Source: Rhodocyclaceae bacterium
Lineage (GTDB): Bacteria > Pseudomonadota > Gammaproteobacteria > Burkholderiales > Rhodocyclaceae
Assembly (NCBI GenBank): GCA_013791905.1
Contig: VMSX01000029.1
Span: 298,876-362,875 of the forward strand
Length of the DNA: 64,000 nucleotides
Direction of reading: 5' to 3'
The position numbers were made by a program, and so were the translations under genes. A model generated the notes under the pieces. That model had not been told where the DNA came from and searched no databases. It worked only from the letters and a program-made list of their open reading frames with translations. How positions within the stretch are numbered: position 1 is the first letter of the stretch; every line of letters starts with the position of its first letter. Positions 28,403-37,663 of this stretch are shown here, piece by piece.

Positions 28403-28444
28403 CCATATCGACGGCGGAGCGCCAAAGCGTTCGCAACGTTTTAC

Positions 28445-29836
28445 ATGCATCGCTTTCTCGTCTCCGCCGCACACAAATCTTCCGGTAAGACCACACTCAG
28501 TATCGGATTGACAGCTGCCTTGCAGCGTCGTGGACTGACTGTGCAGCCCTTTAAAAAAGGGCCGGACTATATTGACCCGCTCTGGCTGGGACTCGCGGCC
28601 AAGCGTGGTTGTCGCAATCTCGATTTCTTTCTCTCGCCACACGACGAAATACGCGCGCAGTTCGCGCATGGTCATGATGCCGATGTCTGTCTGGTCGAGG
28701 GCAACATGGGGCTCTATGACGGTTTGGCACTGGATGGCAGCAACAGCAATGCTGCACTGGCGCGCTTGCTAGATTTGCCGGTAATCTTGGTACTTGATAC
28801 GCGCGGCATGACGCGCGGCATTGCCCCGCTGATTCTCGGTTACCAGGCGTTCGACCGGAATATTCGCATCGCCGGGGTCATCCTTAACCGCTTGGGCGGG
28901 CGGCGCCACGAAGAAAAACTCCGCAGCATCATCGAACACTACACGGATGTGCAGGTGATTGGCGCCGTTCAGGAGGACGCTCAGCTCGCTCTGGTCGAGC
29001 GCCACCTTGGCCTGATGCCGGCCAATGAATCTGCCGAAGCGGAACATCTGATTGACAGCATTGCGGAGCGGGTTGCCAGTCAGGTCGATCTTAACCGGTT
29101 GTTGGCGATCACTGCCACGGCAGTCTCTTTGCCAGAGCCAACAACCGTTCCGGCCGCCAGCGAACCACCGCTGCGGATTGCCATTGCCCAAGACGCCGCC
29201 TTTGGCTTTTATTACACCGACGATCTTGAAGCACTAGTCGCGGCCGGCGCGGAACTCGTGCCGTTTGATACGCTCAAGGATAAGTGTCTGCCCGCTTGCG
29301 ATGCTTTGTTTATTGGTGGCGGCTTCCCGGAATCCTTTCTCGACGAGCTCTCTGCCAATACTGAAATGCGCACAGACATTCGCGGGGCCATTCAAGGTGG
29401 CTTGCCAACCTACGCTGAGTGCGGCGGTCTGATGTATCTGGCCAACAGCATCTCCTGGCATGGCAAGACCCAGCCGATGGTCGGAATTATTGACGGGGTT
29501 GTGACGATGCACCAAAAACCGGTCGGCCGCGGTTATGTGGTCCTGGAGCCGGTGAGCGATCATCCGTGGCATCCGACTCCGCTATCCAATGAGATTGGCG
29601 CGCTGCCACAAGTCCATGCGCACGAATTCCACTATTCCGGTCTTGAAGGTCTACCGGATAACACCAAATACGCATACGCCGTCAAGCGCGGTCATGGCGT
29701 CGATGGCAAGCACGACGGCATCGTGGTGTACAACTTGCTTGCTTCTTATGCTCATCTGCGTGCCACTGCCGGATGCGACTGGCCATCGCGTTTCGTGCAA
29801 TTTGCCCGCAGCTGCCGGGCTCACCCATCTTCTTGA
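28445..29836 (+). CDS. dsrN: DsrN, siroheme amidase (CobB/CbiA family)
   Basis: 463 residues. The N-terminal P-loop domain (AHKSSGKTTLSIGL, KKGPDYIDP) and a C-terminal glutamine amidotransferase domain (GGGFPESF, nucleophile in YAECGGLMYL) match cobyrinate a,c-diamide synthase. In dsr clusters this enzyme amidates siroheme for DsrAB. It follows dsrP by 42 bp. Confidence 0.95.
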   Translation: MHRFLVSAAHKSSGKTTLSIGLTAALQRRGLTVQPFKKGPDYIDPLWLGLAAKRGCRNLDFFLSPHDEIRAQFAHGHDADVCLVEGNMGLYDGLALDGSNSNAALARLLDLPVILVLDTRGMTRGIAPLILGYQAFDRNIRIAGVILNRLGGRRHEEKLRSIIEHYTDVQVIGAVQEDAQLALVERHLGLMPANESAEAEHLIDSIAERVASQVDLNRLLAITATAVSLPEPTTVPAASEPPLRIAIAQDAAFGFYYTDDLEALVAAGAELVPFDTLKDKCLPACDALFIGGGFPESFLDELSANTEMRTDIRGAIQGGLPTYAECGGLMYLANSISWHGKTQPMVGIIDGVVTMHQKPVGRGYVVLEPVSDHPWHPTPLSNEIGALPQVHAHEFHYSGLEGLPDNTKYAYAVKRGHGVDGKHDGIVVYNLLASYAHLRATAGCDWPSRFVQFARSCRAHPSS

Positions 29837-29847
29837 AGGACCGTACC

Positions 29848-30228
29848 ATGTTCAATCTGACTTCTACCGCTGCCGAACAGATCATTCATGCCGCTGCAGA
29901 ACTTGATGACCCGCAAGAACTTCCTTGCTTGCGAGTAGCTGCGAAAATTGAAGATGGTGAAATCACTTATGGCATGGGTTTTGACGAAGAGCGTGAACAT
30001 GATGCGGTGATCGAGGTCGCAGGCGTGACATTGCTGATATCTCCCCCTAGCCAAGCGTTGCTGAAGGGCACCACGCTCGATTTCGTCGAGTTCCAGCCGG
30101 GGGAATTCCAGTTCATTTTTATCAATCCGAACGAACTACCCCCCGCCGGGGGTGGCTGCGTCAGTCGTAGTAATGGCTGCGGATCTTGCGGTAGCACTGG
30201 CGGCAACGGTGGTGGAGGATGTGGCTGA
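29848..30228 (+). CDS. dsrR: DsrR, A-type iron-sulfur-protein homologue
   Basis: 126 residues. The core ([36 protein letters not shown]-like beta strands) resembles IscA/DsrR, which affects Dsr gene expression post-transcriptionally. The three ordered IscA cysteines are not in their usual places. Instead the C-terminus is a glycine/cysteine-rich tail holding CGSC and two further cysteines, which could bind metal. It starts 11 bp after dsrN. Confidence 0.85.
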   Translation: MFNLTSTAAEQIIHAAAELDDPQELPCLRVAAKIEDGEITYGMGFDEEREHDAVIEVAGVTLLISPPSQALLKGTTLDFVEFQPGEFQFIFINPNELPPAGGGCVSRSNGCGSCGSTGGNGGGGCG

Positions 30229-30229
30229 G

Positions 30230-31015
30230 ATGACGATTTTGCTTGCCGATTTTCCTACCCGTGGTGCGACCGTTCCCGGAACGGTCTATCTGGTCGGGGC
30301 AGGTCCTGGCGATCCCGAACTGCTGACAATGCGTGCGTTGCGAATTATTAGCGAGGCGGAAGTGCTCGTTTACGACAACCTCGTTTCGCAGCCGATTCTC
30401 GATCTGGTTAATCCGGCGGCAGAGCGGATGTATGCCGGCAAGGAACGCGGCAACCACGCCGTGCCGCAGGAGGATCTTAATCTCCTGTTGGTCAAGCTTG
30501 CCCGGCAAAACAAGCGGGTGGTGCGCCTGAAAGGCGGCGACCCCTATACTTTTGGTCGCGGTGGTGAAGAGGTCGAAACCCTCAAGGAAAACGGCATCCC
30601 CTTCGAGGTGGTTCCTGGCATTACCGCGGCTGCCGGAGTGGCTGCGTATGCCGGCATTCCGCTCACCCATCGGAATTACGCGCAGGCCTGTGTTTTCGTC
30701 ACCGGCCACCTCAAAGACGGCAGCATGAACCTCGACTGGCCAGGGCTGGCACGCCGCCGCCAGACCGTCATTATCTACATGGGTCTGCATGGCCTGCCGC
30801 ATCTGTGCGCGCAGTTGGTCGCCCACGGTCTGCCGCCGGATTGGCCTGCCGCCATCGTGCAGCAAGGCACGACGCCTGATCAACGCACCGTCACGGGAAC
30901 GCTGGCCACGCTGCCTGCGCTTGCCGAGGCGGCGCAACTCAAGGCACCAACATTGATTATTGTTGGTGAAGTGGTCAGGCTGAAAGACCGGCTTGCGTGG
31001 TTTGAGCAGGGATAA
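30230..31015 (+). CDS. cobA: Uroporphyrinogen-III C-methyltransferase (SUMT)
   Basis: 261 residues. [17 protein letters not shown], the [13 protein letters not shown] motif and [22 protein letters not shown] are diagnostic of SUMT. It makes precorrin-2, the precursor of siroheme (and cobalamin). As the last gene of the dsr run it supplies the DsrAB cofactor. The separate SUMT without CysG reductase/ferrochelatase domains means those steps are elsewhere. GGAGG lies upstream. It ends 5 bp from the convergent hypC. Confidence 0.95.
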   Translation: MTILLADFPTRGATVPGTVYLVGAGPGDPELLTMRALRIISEAEVLVYDNLVSQPILDLVNPAAERMYAGKERGNHAVPQEDLNLLLVKLARQNKRVVRLKGGDPYTFGRGGEEVETLKENGIPFEVVPGITAAAGVAAYAGIPLTHRNYAQACVFVTGHLKDGSMNLDWPGLARRRQTVIIYMGLHGLPHLCAQLVAHGLPPDWPAAIVQQGTTPDQRTVTGTLATLPALAEAAQLKAPTLIIVGEVVRLKDRLAWFEQG

Positions 31016-31020
31016 CCCGA

Positions 31021-31281
31021 CTAGCGACTGACCAAGCTAGCTGGGGTGTCTGTCGCGGCAGTTATTTCTGCACTCATTTCGGCAAACAACGCGAGCGTCT
31101 TTTCTGCCTCGTCGGTATCCAGCTTGTTGAGGGCGAAGCCGACGTGGACGATGACGTAGTCGCCAATGTTCACGCCGTCGACCAGCGCCAGCGAGATTTC
31201 CTTGCGCACGCCACTCAGATCAACAATGGCGGTGTCGGTGGAAGGCAGTTCAACGACCCGGGCGGGAATGGCTAGGCACAT
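31021..31281 (-). CDS. hypC: Hydrogenase assembly chaperone HypC/HupF
   Basis: 86 residues starting MCLAIPARV, with the catalytic N-terminal cysteine at position 2. HypC carries the Fe(CN)2CO group with HypD and delivers it to the hydrogenase large subunit. Its ribosome site GGAGG is the 3' arm of a family C element that fills the hypF-hypC gap. It is the last gene of hypA-hypB-hypF-hypC. Confidence 0.96.
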   Translation of the reverse strand: MCLAIPARVVELPSTDTAIVDLSGVRKEISLALVDGVNIGDYVIVHVGFALNKLDTDEAEKTLALFAEMSAEITAATDTPASLVSR

Positions 31282-31284
31282 GTT

Positions 31285-31368
31285 ATGCCTCCGCCGGGCC
31301 GCCCCAAGGAGGCATGTGCCCCCCGTGGGGGGGGCAGCGAGCCGGGTTTGCGAGCGTGGGGGGCCATT
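31285..31368 (-). repeat. Family C intercistronic element between hypF and hypC
   Basis: It starts at the hypF stop codon with ATGGCCCCCCACGCTCGCA and passes a GGCTCGCTGCCCCCC / GGGG stem. It ends in a hairpin: ATGCCTCC, loop TTGGGGCGGCCCGGC, GGAGGCAT (perfect 8-bp arms). The 3' arm is the hypC ribosome binding site. It closely matches the element between exbB and exbD. Confidence 0.85.
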
Positions 31369-33695
31369 TATGATTTCTCCAATTGGTGCAGGGCGACCCA
31401 CGCTTGCCCCAGCGATAAACCGCCGTCGTTGGGGGGGAAATTACGGGCCTCGACAAAACGTAATCCACGTGTTGGCAGGGTACTGCGCAGGGCAGAAGAC
31501 AACAAGCGATTCAGAAAACAGCCGCCGGCGGCGACAACAGTTTGCAGACCGGTGCGCAGTCCCGCCTGTACAACCCAGTCAAGCAGTGCAGCGGCCAGCG
31601 ATGCATGGAAGCGTGCTGCCATCAATCCTAACGCTTGCGGTGGCGCTGTGGCCAGCATTGTCAGCATTGGACGCAGATCAAGCGTACCGTCCGTCGCAAT
31701 CCGCCAGCCATTCATCAATGGCGTAGCAGTGCCATGGCGTGTTGCCAGACCTTCCAGCAGCATTGCGGCTTGCCCCTCGAAGGCGTTGCGCCGCCGCAGG
31801 TCCAGCAGGCCGGCCGCCGCGTCGAAATAGCGACCGGCACTGGAGGTGGTCGGGCAGTTGATGGTTCGTTGCAGCATCTGTGTCACCGTGGCGGCAGCCG
31901 GCTCGTCGGAAAAGCGCGGGGCAATTGTTTCACCTTGCCCGAGCAAATGCAGGGCTGCGGCGGCCATGCGCCAGGGCTCGCGCGCTGCGACGTCGCCGCC
32001 GGGCAGGCTCAATGGCATGAAATGTCCGAGCCGCTCGCAGTGCGCTCCGTCGACGCGCAGCAATTCGCCACCCCAGGCCATGCCGTCACTGCCCAGGCCG
32101 ACCCCGTCGAGCGCCAGCCCGAGCACGGGAGTGGCGATGCCATGTTCGGCGCACACCGCCGCGATGTGCGCGTGGTGATGTTGTACGCCGATGGCCGGAA
32201 TGCCATGCTCGGCCGCAAAGCGAGCAGCAAAGCGGGTTGAATGAAAATCCGGATGCAGGTCGTGCACGACGGCTACTGGCTCGATTTCGAGAATATGCAG
32301 CTGATGGGCGATGGTTTCCTCGAAAAAGCCGCAGGTAGCCGCGTTGTCGAGATCGCCGATATGCTGCGTCACAAAGGCCTCGTTGCCGCGCGTCAGGCAA
32401 ACCGTGTTCTTGAACCAGCCGCCGACCGCCAGGACGGACGGACCGGCTTTGGGCAATTTGATGGCGCGCGGGGCATAGCCGCGCGCCCGGCGCACCAGGG
32501 CCGCGCCGCGGCGCACGCTGTCGTCGCAACGCACGGTGATGGCGCGGTCGTGCAGCAGGTAGGCATCGGCAATCCTGGCAAGGCGGGTCAGGGCCTCGTC
32601 GTTGCCGATCACCAGCGGTTCGCCATGTGGATTGGCGCTGGTCATCACCAGCGCCAGCGGCGGTGGTTGGTTCAGCCATGCCGTGCCCGCCGGGCGGCCG
32701 GCAGCTTCGTGAAACAGCAGGTATTGAATCGGGGTGGCCGGCAGCATCAGCGCCAGTTCGGCAAGGCCGGGCGCAATGCCGGGTAACTGTGCATCGGTGT
32801 CGGGTGACTTCGGCACCAGCACTACAGGGCGTTCCGCGCTTTCCAGCCAAGCTCGGTCAGCGTTGCCTAATGCTGCAAAAGTCGGCGTGACCGAAGGGAA
32901 TCCCCTTTTCGGGACTGGCAGGACGGCGTTTGCACTGGCCACCATCACGGCAAACGGCTTTTCCTCGCGCTGCTTGCGGTCTCGCAAGCGGGCTACAGTT
33001 TCGGAATTTGTTGCATCGCAGGCCAGATGAAAACCGCCCAGTCCCTTGATGGCGACAATTTTTCCCGCCTGCAGCAGCGCCAGGGTCGCGGCAACTGGAT
33101 CGCCCGGCAGGGCAGTGCCGGTTGCGTCGAGCAAAGCCAGGTGTGGGCCGCACGCGGGGCAGCAGGTGGTTTCGGCATGAAAGCGCCGATCGGCGGGGTT
33201 ATTGTATTCGCGCTGACAGTCTGGACACAGTGGAAATGGCGCGAGACTGGTCTGGGCGCGGTCATAGGGCAGTCGGTACGTCACCGTGAAACGGGGGCCG
33301 CAGTGCGTACAGGTGATGAAGCTGTGGCGCCAGCGCCGATTGTGCGGATCGAACAGTTCGGTGAGACAGGCAGCACAGGGCGCGGTATCGTGACCGATGG
33401 CCGTCATCAGTTGGCCACCGCCACTCATGGTGATGGTGAAGTCGCTGTAGCCAGTCGGTTGTGCCGTTTGTGCGTTGACCGTGTCGATACGTGCCAGCAG
33501 GGGCGCATCGCACTTCAGGCGGCGGAGCAGTTCTGCCAGCGCCCCGGCATTGCCCTCGGCGTGCAGGTCAACACCCTGTGCGTCATTGCGCACCCAGCCA
33601 GCGATGTTGAGTTCGTTTGCCAAACGCCAGACGAAGGGCCGAAAGCCGACGCCTTGGACGACGCCGGTGACGCGAATGTGTGCCGCTTCAGTCAC
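31368..33695 (-). CDS. hypF: Carbamoyltransferase HypF
   Basis: 775 residues from a GTG at 33695; a second GTG at 33716 is possible. HypF makes the thiocyanate on HypE from carbamoyl phosphate. The order is an acylphosphatase domain ([17 protein letters not shown]), two zinc-finger CxxC pairs (CAAC, CTHC; CPDC, CPAC), a YrdC-like domain ([14 protein letters not shown]), then a Kae1-like C-terminus with HHHAHI. Between the YrdC motif KPFAVMV and later conserved residues lies a long-form repeat (32876-32930), read as [13 protein letters not shown]. This adds about 18 residues not expected in the family. Confidence 0.95.
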   Translation of the reverse strand: MTEAAHIRVTGVVQGVGFRPFVWRLANELNIAGWVRNDAQGVDLHAEGNAGALAELLRRLKCDAPLLARIDTVNAQTAQPTGYSDFTITMSGGGQLMTAIGHDTAPCAACLTELFDPHNRRWRHSFITCTHCGPRFTVTYRLPYDRAQTSLAPFPLCPDCQREYNNPADRRFHAETTCCPACGPHLALLDATGTALPGDPVAATLALLQAGKIVAIKGLGGFHLACDATNSETVARLRDRKQREEKPFAVMVASANAVLPVPKRGFPSVTPTFAALGNADRAWLESAERPVVLVPKSPDTDAQLPGIAPGLAELALMLPATPIQYLLFHEAAGRPAGTAWLNQPPPLALVMTSANPHGEPLVIGNDEALTRLARIADAYLLHDRAITVRCDDSVRRGAALVRRARGYAPRAIKLPKAGPSVLAVGGWFKNTVCLTRGNEAFVTQHIGDLDNAATCGFFEETIAHQLHILEIEPVAVVHDLHPDFHSTRFAARFAAEHGIPAIGVQHHHAHIAAVCAEHGIATPVLGLALDGVGLGSDGMAWGGELLRVDGAHCERLGHFMPLSLPGGDVAAREPWRMAAAALHLLGQGETIAPRFSDEPAAATVTQMLQRTINCPTTSSAGRYFDAAAGLLDLRRRNAFEGQAAMLLEGLATRHGTATPLMNGWRIATDGTLDLRPMLTMLATAPPQALGLMAARFHASLAAALLDWVVQAGLRTGLQTVVAAGGCFLNRLLSSALRSTLPTRGLRFVEARNFPPNDGGLSLGQAWVALHQLEKS
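32876..32930 (-). repeat. Family B (long form) repeat inside hypF
   Basis: Sense to hypF: CGCCGTCCTGCCAG, then TCCCGAAAAGGGGATTCCC, TTCGGTCAC, and GCCGACTTTTGC. It is read in frame as [18 protein letters not shown] within the YrdC-like domain. Confidence 0.85.
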
Positions 33696-34515
33696 GCACT
33701 TGTGCTGCCAGGACACCTTGCCTGATCCAGGCCAGCCAGTCCGTCATTCCCGCACCGCTGGTGGCCGACACTTGCAGTATTTCGATGTGCGGATTGACCC
33801 GTCGTGCGTTGGCGATGGCTAGCTCGGTGTCGAATTGCAGGTGCGGCAACAGATCGCATTTGTTGAGCAGCATCAGCCGCGCGGCACGGAACATGTCCGG
33901 ATACTTGAGCGGCTTGTCCTCCCCCTCGGTTACCGAAAGAATCACCACCTTGCCAGCTTCGCCAAGGTCGAAGGCGGCGGGGCAGACCAGGTTGCCGACG
34001 TTTTCGATCATCAGCACGCTGTTTCCAGCGAGCGGCAATTTTTCCAGGGCGTGGCCGACCATGTGGGCGTCCAGATGGCAACCCTTGCCGGTGTTGATCT
34101 GGACGGCCGGGGCGCCTGCGGCATGGATGCGCTCGGCATCATTGCTGGTTTGCTGATCCCCTTCGATCACCGCAACGGCGAGCTCTCCGCCCGCGGCATG
34201 GAGGGCCTCGATGGTTTTGACCAGCAGCGTGGTTTTGCCGGAGCCGGGGCTGGAAACCAGGTTCAGCGCGAAAATGCCGCGTGCGGCCAGCCAGGCGCGG
34301 TTTTTGGCGGCATAGCTGTTGTTTTTCGCCAGAATGTCCTGCTCGAGCTTGACGCGGCGGCCGGAGCCGGGGGTGTAGGCATGGTTGGGGGCATGGCTGT
34401 GCGTCGTGCCATCAGCGTGGGTATGGGTGTTGCCTGCGTGGCCATGGTCGTGGTCATGCAGTGGCTCGCCCGCCACCCTCGTTTCACCTTCTCCGCATCC
34501 GCAGGTCGTACACAT
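33688..34515 (-). CDS. hypB: Hydrogenase nickel incorporation GTPase HypB
   Basis: 275 residues. It begins [11 protein letters not shown], a high-affinity Ni site, followed by a histidine-rich stretch ([14 protein letters not shown]) for nickel storage. The G domain has [20 protein letters not shown], and NKCDLLPH. With HypA it inserts Ni into the hydrogenase. It starts after the hypA stop with GTGGAG upstream, and overlaps hypF. Confidence 0.97.
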   Translation of the reverse strand: MCTTCGCGEGETRVAGEPLHDHDHGHAGNTHTHADGTTHSHAPNHAYTPGSGRRVKLEQDILAKNNSYAAKNRAWLAARGIFALNLVSSPGSGKTTLLVKTIEALHAAGGELAVAVIEGDQQTSNDAERIHAAGAPAVQINTGKGCHLDAHMVGHALEKLPLAGNSVLMIENVGNLVCPAAFDLGEAGKVVILSVTEGEDKPLKYPDMFRAARLMLLNKCDLLPHLQFDTELAIANARRVNPHIEILQVSATSGAGMTDWLAWIRQGVLAAQVRD

Positions 34516-34519
34516 AGAG

Positions 34520-34861
34520 TTACTCCACTTCAAGGTCGATGACGCGCATCGACGTGCCACCGATGACTTCGACAGAATAGGCGCCGCAGAGTTCGCACGG
34601 GTCGTACACGGCAGCCAGCGCGCTTTCCTGTCCGCATTGCTGACAGCGTCCGCGTCCCGGCGTTGCGATGATGTCGAGGCGCGCGCCGGCTGCCGGGCTG
34701 TCCTGCATCGCCAGATCGAAGCAGAATTCGAAGGCCGACTGTTCCACCCCGGAAAGTTGGCCGATCTCCACCCGCACGCTGTGCACCCGGGTGAAACCAT
34801 CGCGCAACGCAGCCTCTTCAATCAACTGGCGAACGCCCTCAACGAGCGACATTTCATGCAT
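34520..34861 (-). CDS. hypA: Hydrogenase nickel incorporation protein HypA
   Basis: 113 residues, family length. It begins [10 protein letters not shown], with His2 for nickel binding, and has a zinc site of two CxxC pairs (CQQC, CELC). It works with HypB. It is the first gene of the leftward hyp operon; the AT-rich block just upstream is the likely promoter region. Confidence 0.97.
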   Translation of the reverse strand: MHEMSLVEGVRQLIEEAALRDGFTRVHSVRVEIGQLSGVEQSAFEFCFDLAMQDSPAAGARLDIIATPGRGRCQQCGQESALAAVYDPCELCGAYSVEVIGGTSMRVIDLEVE

Positions 34862-34875
34862 CGGCTAATCCGGTA

Positions 34876-34887
34876 TATATGCATATA
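34876..34887. promoter_or_regulatory. AT-rich palindrome upstream of hypA
   Basis: TATATGCATATA is a perfect 12-bp palindrome in a GC-rich background, 15-26 bp upstream of the hypA start. It overlaps the place where a hypA -10 region would be. It could be an operator or simply part of the promoter. Confidence 0.4.
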
Positions 34888-35008
34888 AAATATATGGAGG
34901 TTAATTGTAGACTGGAAAGGCAAGTGGCGGGGCTGCCGGCCGGTAGCACGCTGTCCGGAGTCTGTACAGGCCTTGAATTTTCACTTATTATGGCTTCCCG
35001 CAGAAAGT

Positions 35009-35043
35009 ACGGCGGCCACTTTAAGGGCCGCCGTCTTTTTTTC
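35009..35043 (+). terminator. Intrinsic terminator upstream of argD
   Basis: ACGGCGGCC pairs with GGCCGCCGT (9 bp, loop ACTTTAAG), followed by CTTTTTTTC on the plus strand. No plus-strand gene precedes it: hypA is on the minus strand and starts at 34861. It therefore ends either a short RNA from 34862-35043 or an argD leader transcript. The rest of the 231-bp gap 34862-35092 shows nothing recognisable apart from the AT palindrome. Confidence 0.8.
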
Positions 35044-35092
35044 TGATCATGAATCACCGTATGTTGCGGACGTTTATTTCGCGGAGTGAAGC

Positions 35093-36265
35093 ATGTCGCA
35101 CCTGATGAACAACTATGCCCGGCAAGACGTGGTGTTTACCCATGGCACCGGCAGCCAACTGTTTGACGAACAGGGCCGCCGCTACCTTGACGGGCTGGCC
35201 GGCATTGCCGTGAATACGCTCGGGCACAACCACCCGCGCCTGGTCGCTGCTCTGACTCAGCAAGTCACCAAACTGATCCATGTCTCCAATGTATATCGCA
35301 TCAAGGAGCAGGAAGTGCTGGCCGATCGCCTCGCGGCGTTGTCCGGCATGGATGAAGTGTTCTTCTGCAACTCCGGTTGCGAGGCTAACGAGGCGGCGAT
35401 CAAGCTGGCGCGCTTGTTCGGTCACCAGAAGAATATCGACCAGCCCGCCATTGTCGTGATGGAGCAGGCCTTCCATGGCCGCACCCTGGCGACGCTGTCG
35501 GCGACCGGCAACCGCAAGGTCCAGGCCGGCTTCGAACCCTTGGTGCCCGGTTTTGTGCGCGTACCCTTTGCCGATCTGGCGGCGATCGAACAGGTCGCAG
35601 CGAATAATTCAAATGTTGTCGCCGTCCTGTTTGAGCCGGTGCAGGGCGAGGGCGGCATTCGCGTCGCCGACGATGACTTCTTGCGCGGCCTGCGGCGCAT
35701 TTGCACCGAGCGTGGCTGGCTGTTGATGGTTGATGAAGTGCAATGCGGTATTGGTCGCACCGGCATGTGGTTTGCCCATCAGCACGCCGGCATCAAGCCC
35801 GATGTGATGGCCCTGGCCAAGGGTTTGGGCTCGGGTGTGCCCATCGGCGCCTGCCTGACGGCGGGTCCGGCGGCTAATGTATTCAAGCCAGGCAATCATG
35901 GCTCGACCTTTGGCGGAAATCCTCTGGCGTGCACCGCTGCGCTGACAACATTGGCAGTGCTGGAAGAAGACCAGTTGCTGGCCCGGGCAACTGCGCTCGG
36001 TGAGCGCATGATCGTGCGGCTGCGCGAGCGGCTGGCCGACCTGCCGGCGGTTGTCGAGATCCGTGGCAGCGGCCTGATGCTCGGCATCGAACTGGATCGC
36101 CCCTGTGCTGCTCTGGTGGCGGCCGGATTGGAAGCTGGCATATTGATCAATGTCACCGCCGACAAGGTGGTGCGCTTGTTGCCGCCGCTGGTGATGACCG
36201 ATGCCGAGGCCGACGAGCTTGTCGATAAACTGGCTGTGGTGCTGAAAGTCTTTCTAGCTGGCTGA
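35093..36265 (+). CDS. argD: Acetylornithine aminotransferase
   Basis: 390 residues. It is a PLP class-III aminotransferase of arginine synthesis, possibly also acting in lysine synthesis. FCNSGCEANEAAIKLAR, the LMVDEVQCGIGRTG motif and the PLP lysine in ALAKGLGSGVPIGA are visible. It is followed by argF (9 bp), and argG lies downstream, so this is an arginine operon. Confidence 0.95.
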   Translation: MSHLMNNYARQDVVFTHGTGSQLFDEQGRRYLDGLAGIAVNTLGHNHPRLVAALTQQVTKLIHVSNVYRIKEQEVLADRLAALSGMDEVFFCNSGCEANEAAIKLARLFGHQKNIDQPAIVVMEQAFHGRTLATLSATGNRKVQAGFEPLVPGFVRVPFADLAAIEQVAANNSNVVAVLFEPVQGEGGIRVADDDFLRGLRRICTERGWLLMVDEVQCGIGRTGMWFAHQHAGIKPDVMALAKGLGSGVPIGACLTAGPAANVFKPGNHGSTFGGNPLACTAALTTLAVLEEDQLLARATALGERMIVRLRERLADLPAVVEIRGSGLMLGIELDRPCAALVAAGLEAGILINVTADKVVRLLPPLVMTDAEADELVDKLAVVLKVFLAG

Positions 36266-36274
36266 GATTTTCCT

Positions 36275-37198
36275 ATGACAACCCCAAGACATTTCCTGCA
36301 ATTCAAGGATTTCAGCCGCGCCGAGTTTGAGTACCTGTTCGAGCGCACACGCCAGATCAAGCAGCAATTCAAGGCCTACCAGAAGTATTGGCCGCTCACC
36401 GATCGCACCCTGGTGATGATCTTTGAGAAAGCCAGCACGCGCACCCGGCTGTCCTTCGAGGCCGGCATGCATCAACTCGGCGGCACCGCGATCTACCTCA
36501 ATACGCGCGATTCACAGCTTGGCCGTGGCGAGCCGGTCGAGGATGCCGCCGAGGTGATTTCGCGCATGAGCGACATCGTCATGATCCGCACCTATGAGCA
36601 GGACATCATCGAACGCTTTGCCGCCCATTCGCGGGTGCCGGTGATCAACGGCCTGACCAACGAGTACCACCCCTGCCAGATCCTTGCCGACATCTACACC
36701 TACGTCGAGCACCATGGTTCGATTCAGGGCAAGACCGTGGCCTGGATCGGCGACTCGAACAACATGTGCAACACCTGGCTGCAAGCCGCCGAGGTGCTTG
36801 ATTTCAACGTTCATGTGTCGACGCCGCCCGGCTACGAAGTCGAGCCCGAGCGCGCCGGTCTGTATGGTACCGACCACTTCGAGGAGTTCGCCGATCCGAT
36901 GGATGCCGCGCGCGATGCCGACCTGGTGACCACCGACGTGTGGACCTCGATGGGCTTCGAGGCCGAGAACGAGGCCCGCTGCAAGGCCTTTGCCGACTGG
37001 CAGGTCGATGGCGACATGATGAAGGTCGCCAAGCCGGAAGCCTTGTTCATGCACTGTCTGCCGGCACATCGCGGCGAGGAAGTTGCCGCCGAGGTGATCG
37101 ACGGGACGCGCAGCGTGGTCTGGGAAGAAGCCGAAAACCGGCTGCACGCGCAGAAGGCCTTGCTCGAATTCCTGTTACTTGGCAGACTGCAATCATGA
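36275..37198 (+). CDS. argF: Ornithine carbamoyltransferase
   Basis: 307 residues. It makes citrulline from ornithine and carbamoyl phosphate. The carbamoyl phosphate motif FEKASTRTRLSFE, the HPCQ motif (NEYHPCQILADI) and the ornithine motif with HCLPAHRGEE are all present. Its stop overlaps the next start (ATGA), so the cytochrome gene is translationally coupled. Confidence 0.97.
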   Translation: MTTPRHFLQFKDFSRAEFEYLFERTRQIKQQFKAYQKYWPLTDRTLVMIFEKASTRTRLSFEAGMHQLGGTAIYLNTRDSQLGRGEPVEDAAEVISRMSDIVMIRTYEQDIIERFAAHSRVPVINGLTNEYHPCQILADIYTYVEHHGSIQGKTVAWIGDSNNMCNTWLQAAEVLDFNVHVSTPPGYEVEPERAGLYGTDHFEEFADPMDAARDADLVTTDVWTSMGFEAENEARCKAFADWQVDGDMMKVAKPEALFMHCLPAHRGEEVAAEVIDGTRSVVWEEAENRLHAQKALLEFLLLGRLQS

Positions 37199-37644
37199 AG
37201 CAATTACCTGCTCTGTCGGTGTTTATCGCCTTGTTTTGCGCCGTATTGCCAGCGCCGACTTTTGCCGCTGACACGGACCCGCGTCAGTTCGTGGAGATGG
37301 CGCCCGAAGCGCGCGCCACCCTGCGTGCCGAGATGCTCGACAATCAACTGGCGCTGCATCAGATCATCGGTGCGCTGGCCGAAGGGAAGTATGCCGAGGC
37401 TGCCGCCATCGCCGAAAAGGAACTTGGCATTGGCGCGATGGGCAAGCATCGCAAGCTGCCATCGAATGCCCGTCCGGGCATGTACATGACGGATGAGATG
37501 CATGCCATCGGCCGTGCCTCGCATGTCGCCGCCAGCGATTTCGCCAAGGTTGCCACAGCGGGTAATCCTGCCACCGCACTGAATGCGCTGCAGGGCATCA
37601 CCGGCACCTGCGTCGCCTGTCATCGCAGTTACCGCACCCAATAA
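37195..37644 (+). CDS. Small periplasmic c-type cytochrome
   Basis: 149 residues. A signal peptide ([21 protein letters not shown]) precedes a helical protein with one haem site, CVACH, near the C-terminus, as in cytochrome c'-like proteins. The electron partner is unknown. It is coupled to argF. The signal peptide end (AVLPAPTFA, including the probable cleavage site) is encoded by a family A repeat (37238-37265). Confidence 0.85.
   Translation: MKQLPALSVFIALFCAVLPAPTFAADTDPRQFVEMAPEARATLRAEMLDNQLALHQIIGALAEGKYAEAAAIAEKELGIGAMGKHRKLPSNARPGMYMTDEMHAIGRASHVAASDFAKVATAGNPATALNALQGITGTCVACHRSYRTQ
37238..37265 (+). repeat. Family A repeat encoding a signal-peptide cleavage region
   Basis: GCGCCGTATTGCCAG followed by CGCCGACTTTTGC, sense to the cytochrome gene, read as AVLPAPTFA. 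Confidence 0.85.
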
Positions 37645-37663
37645 TCTTTTTCGGGAAACAGCA

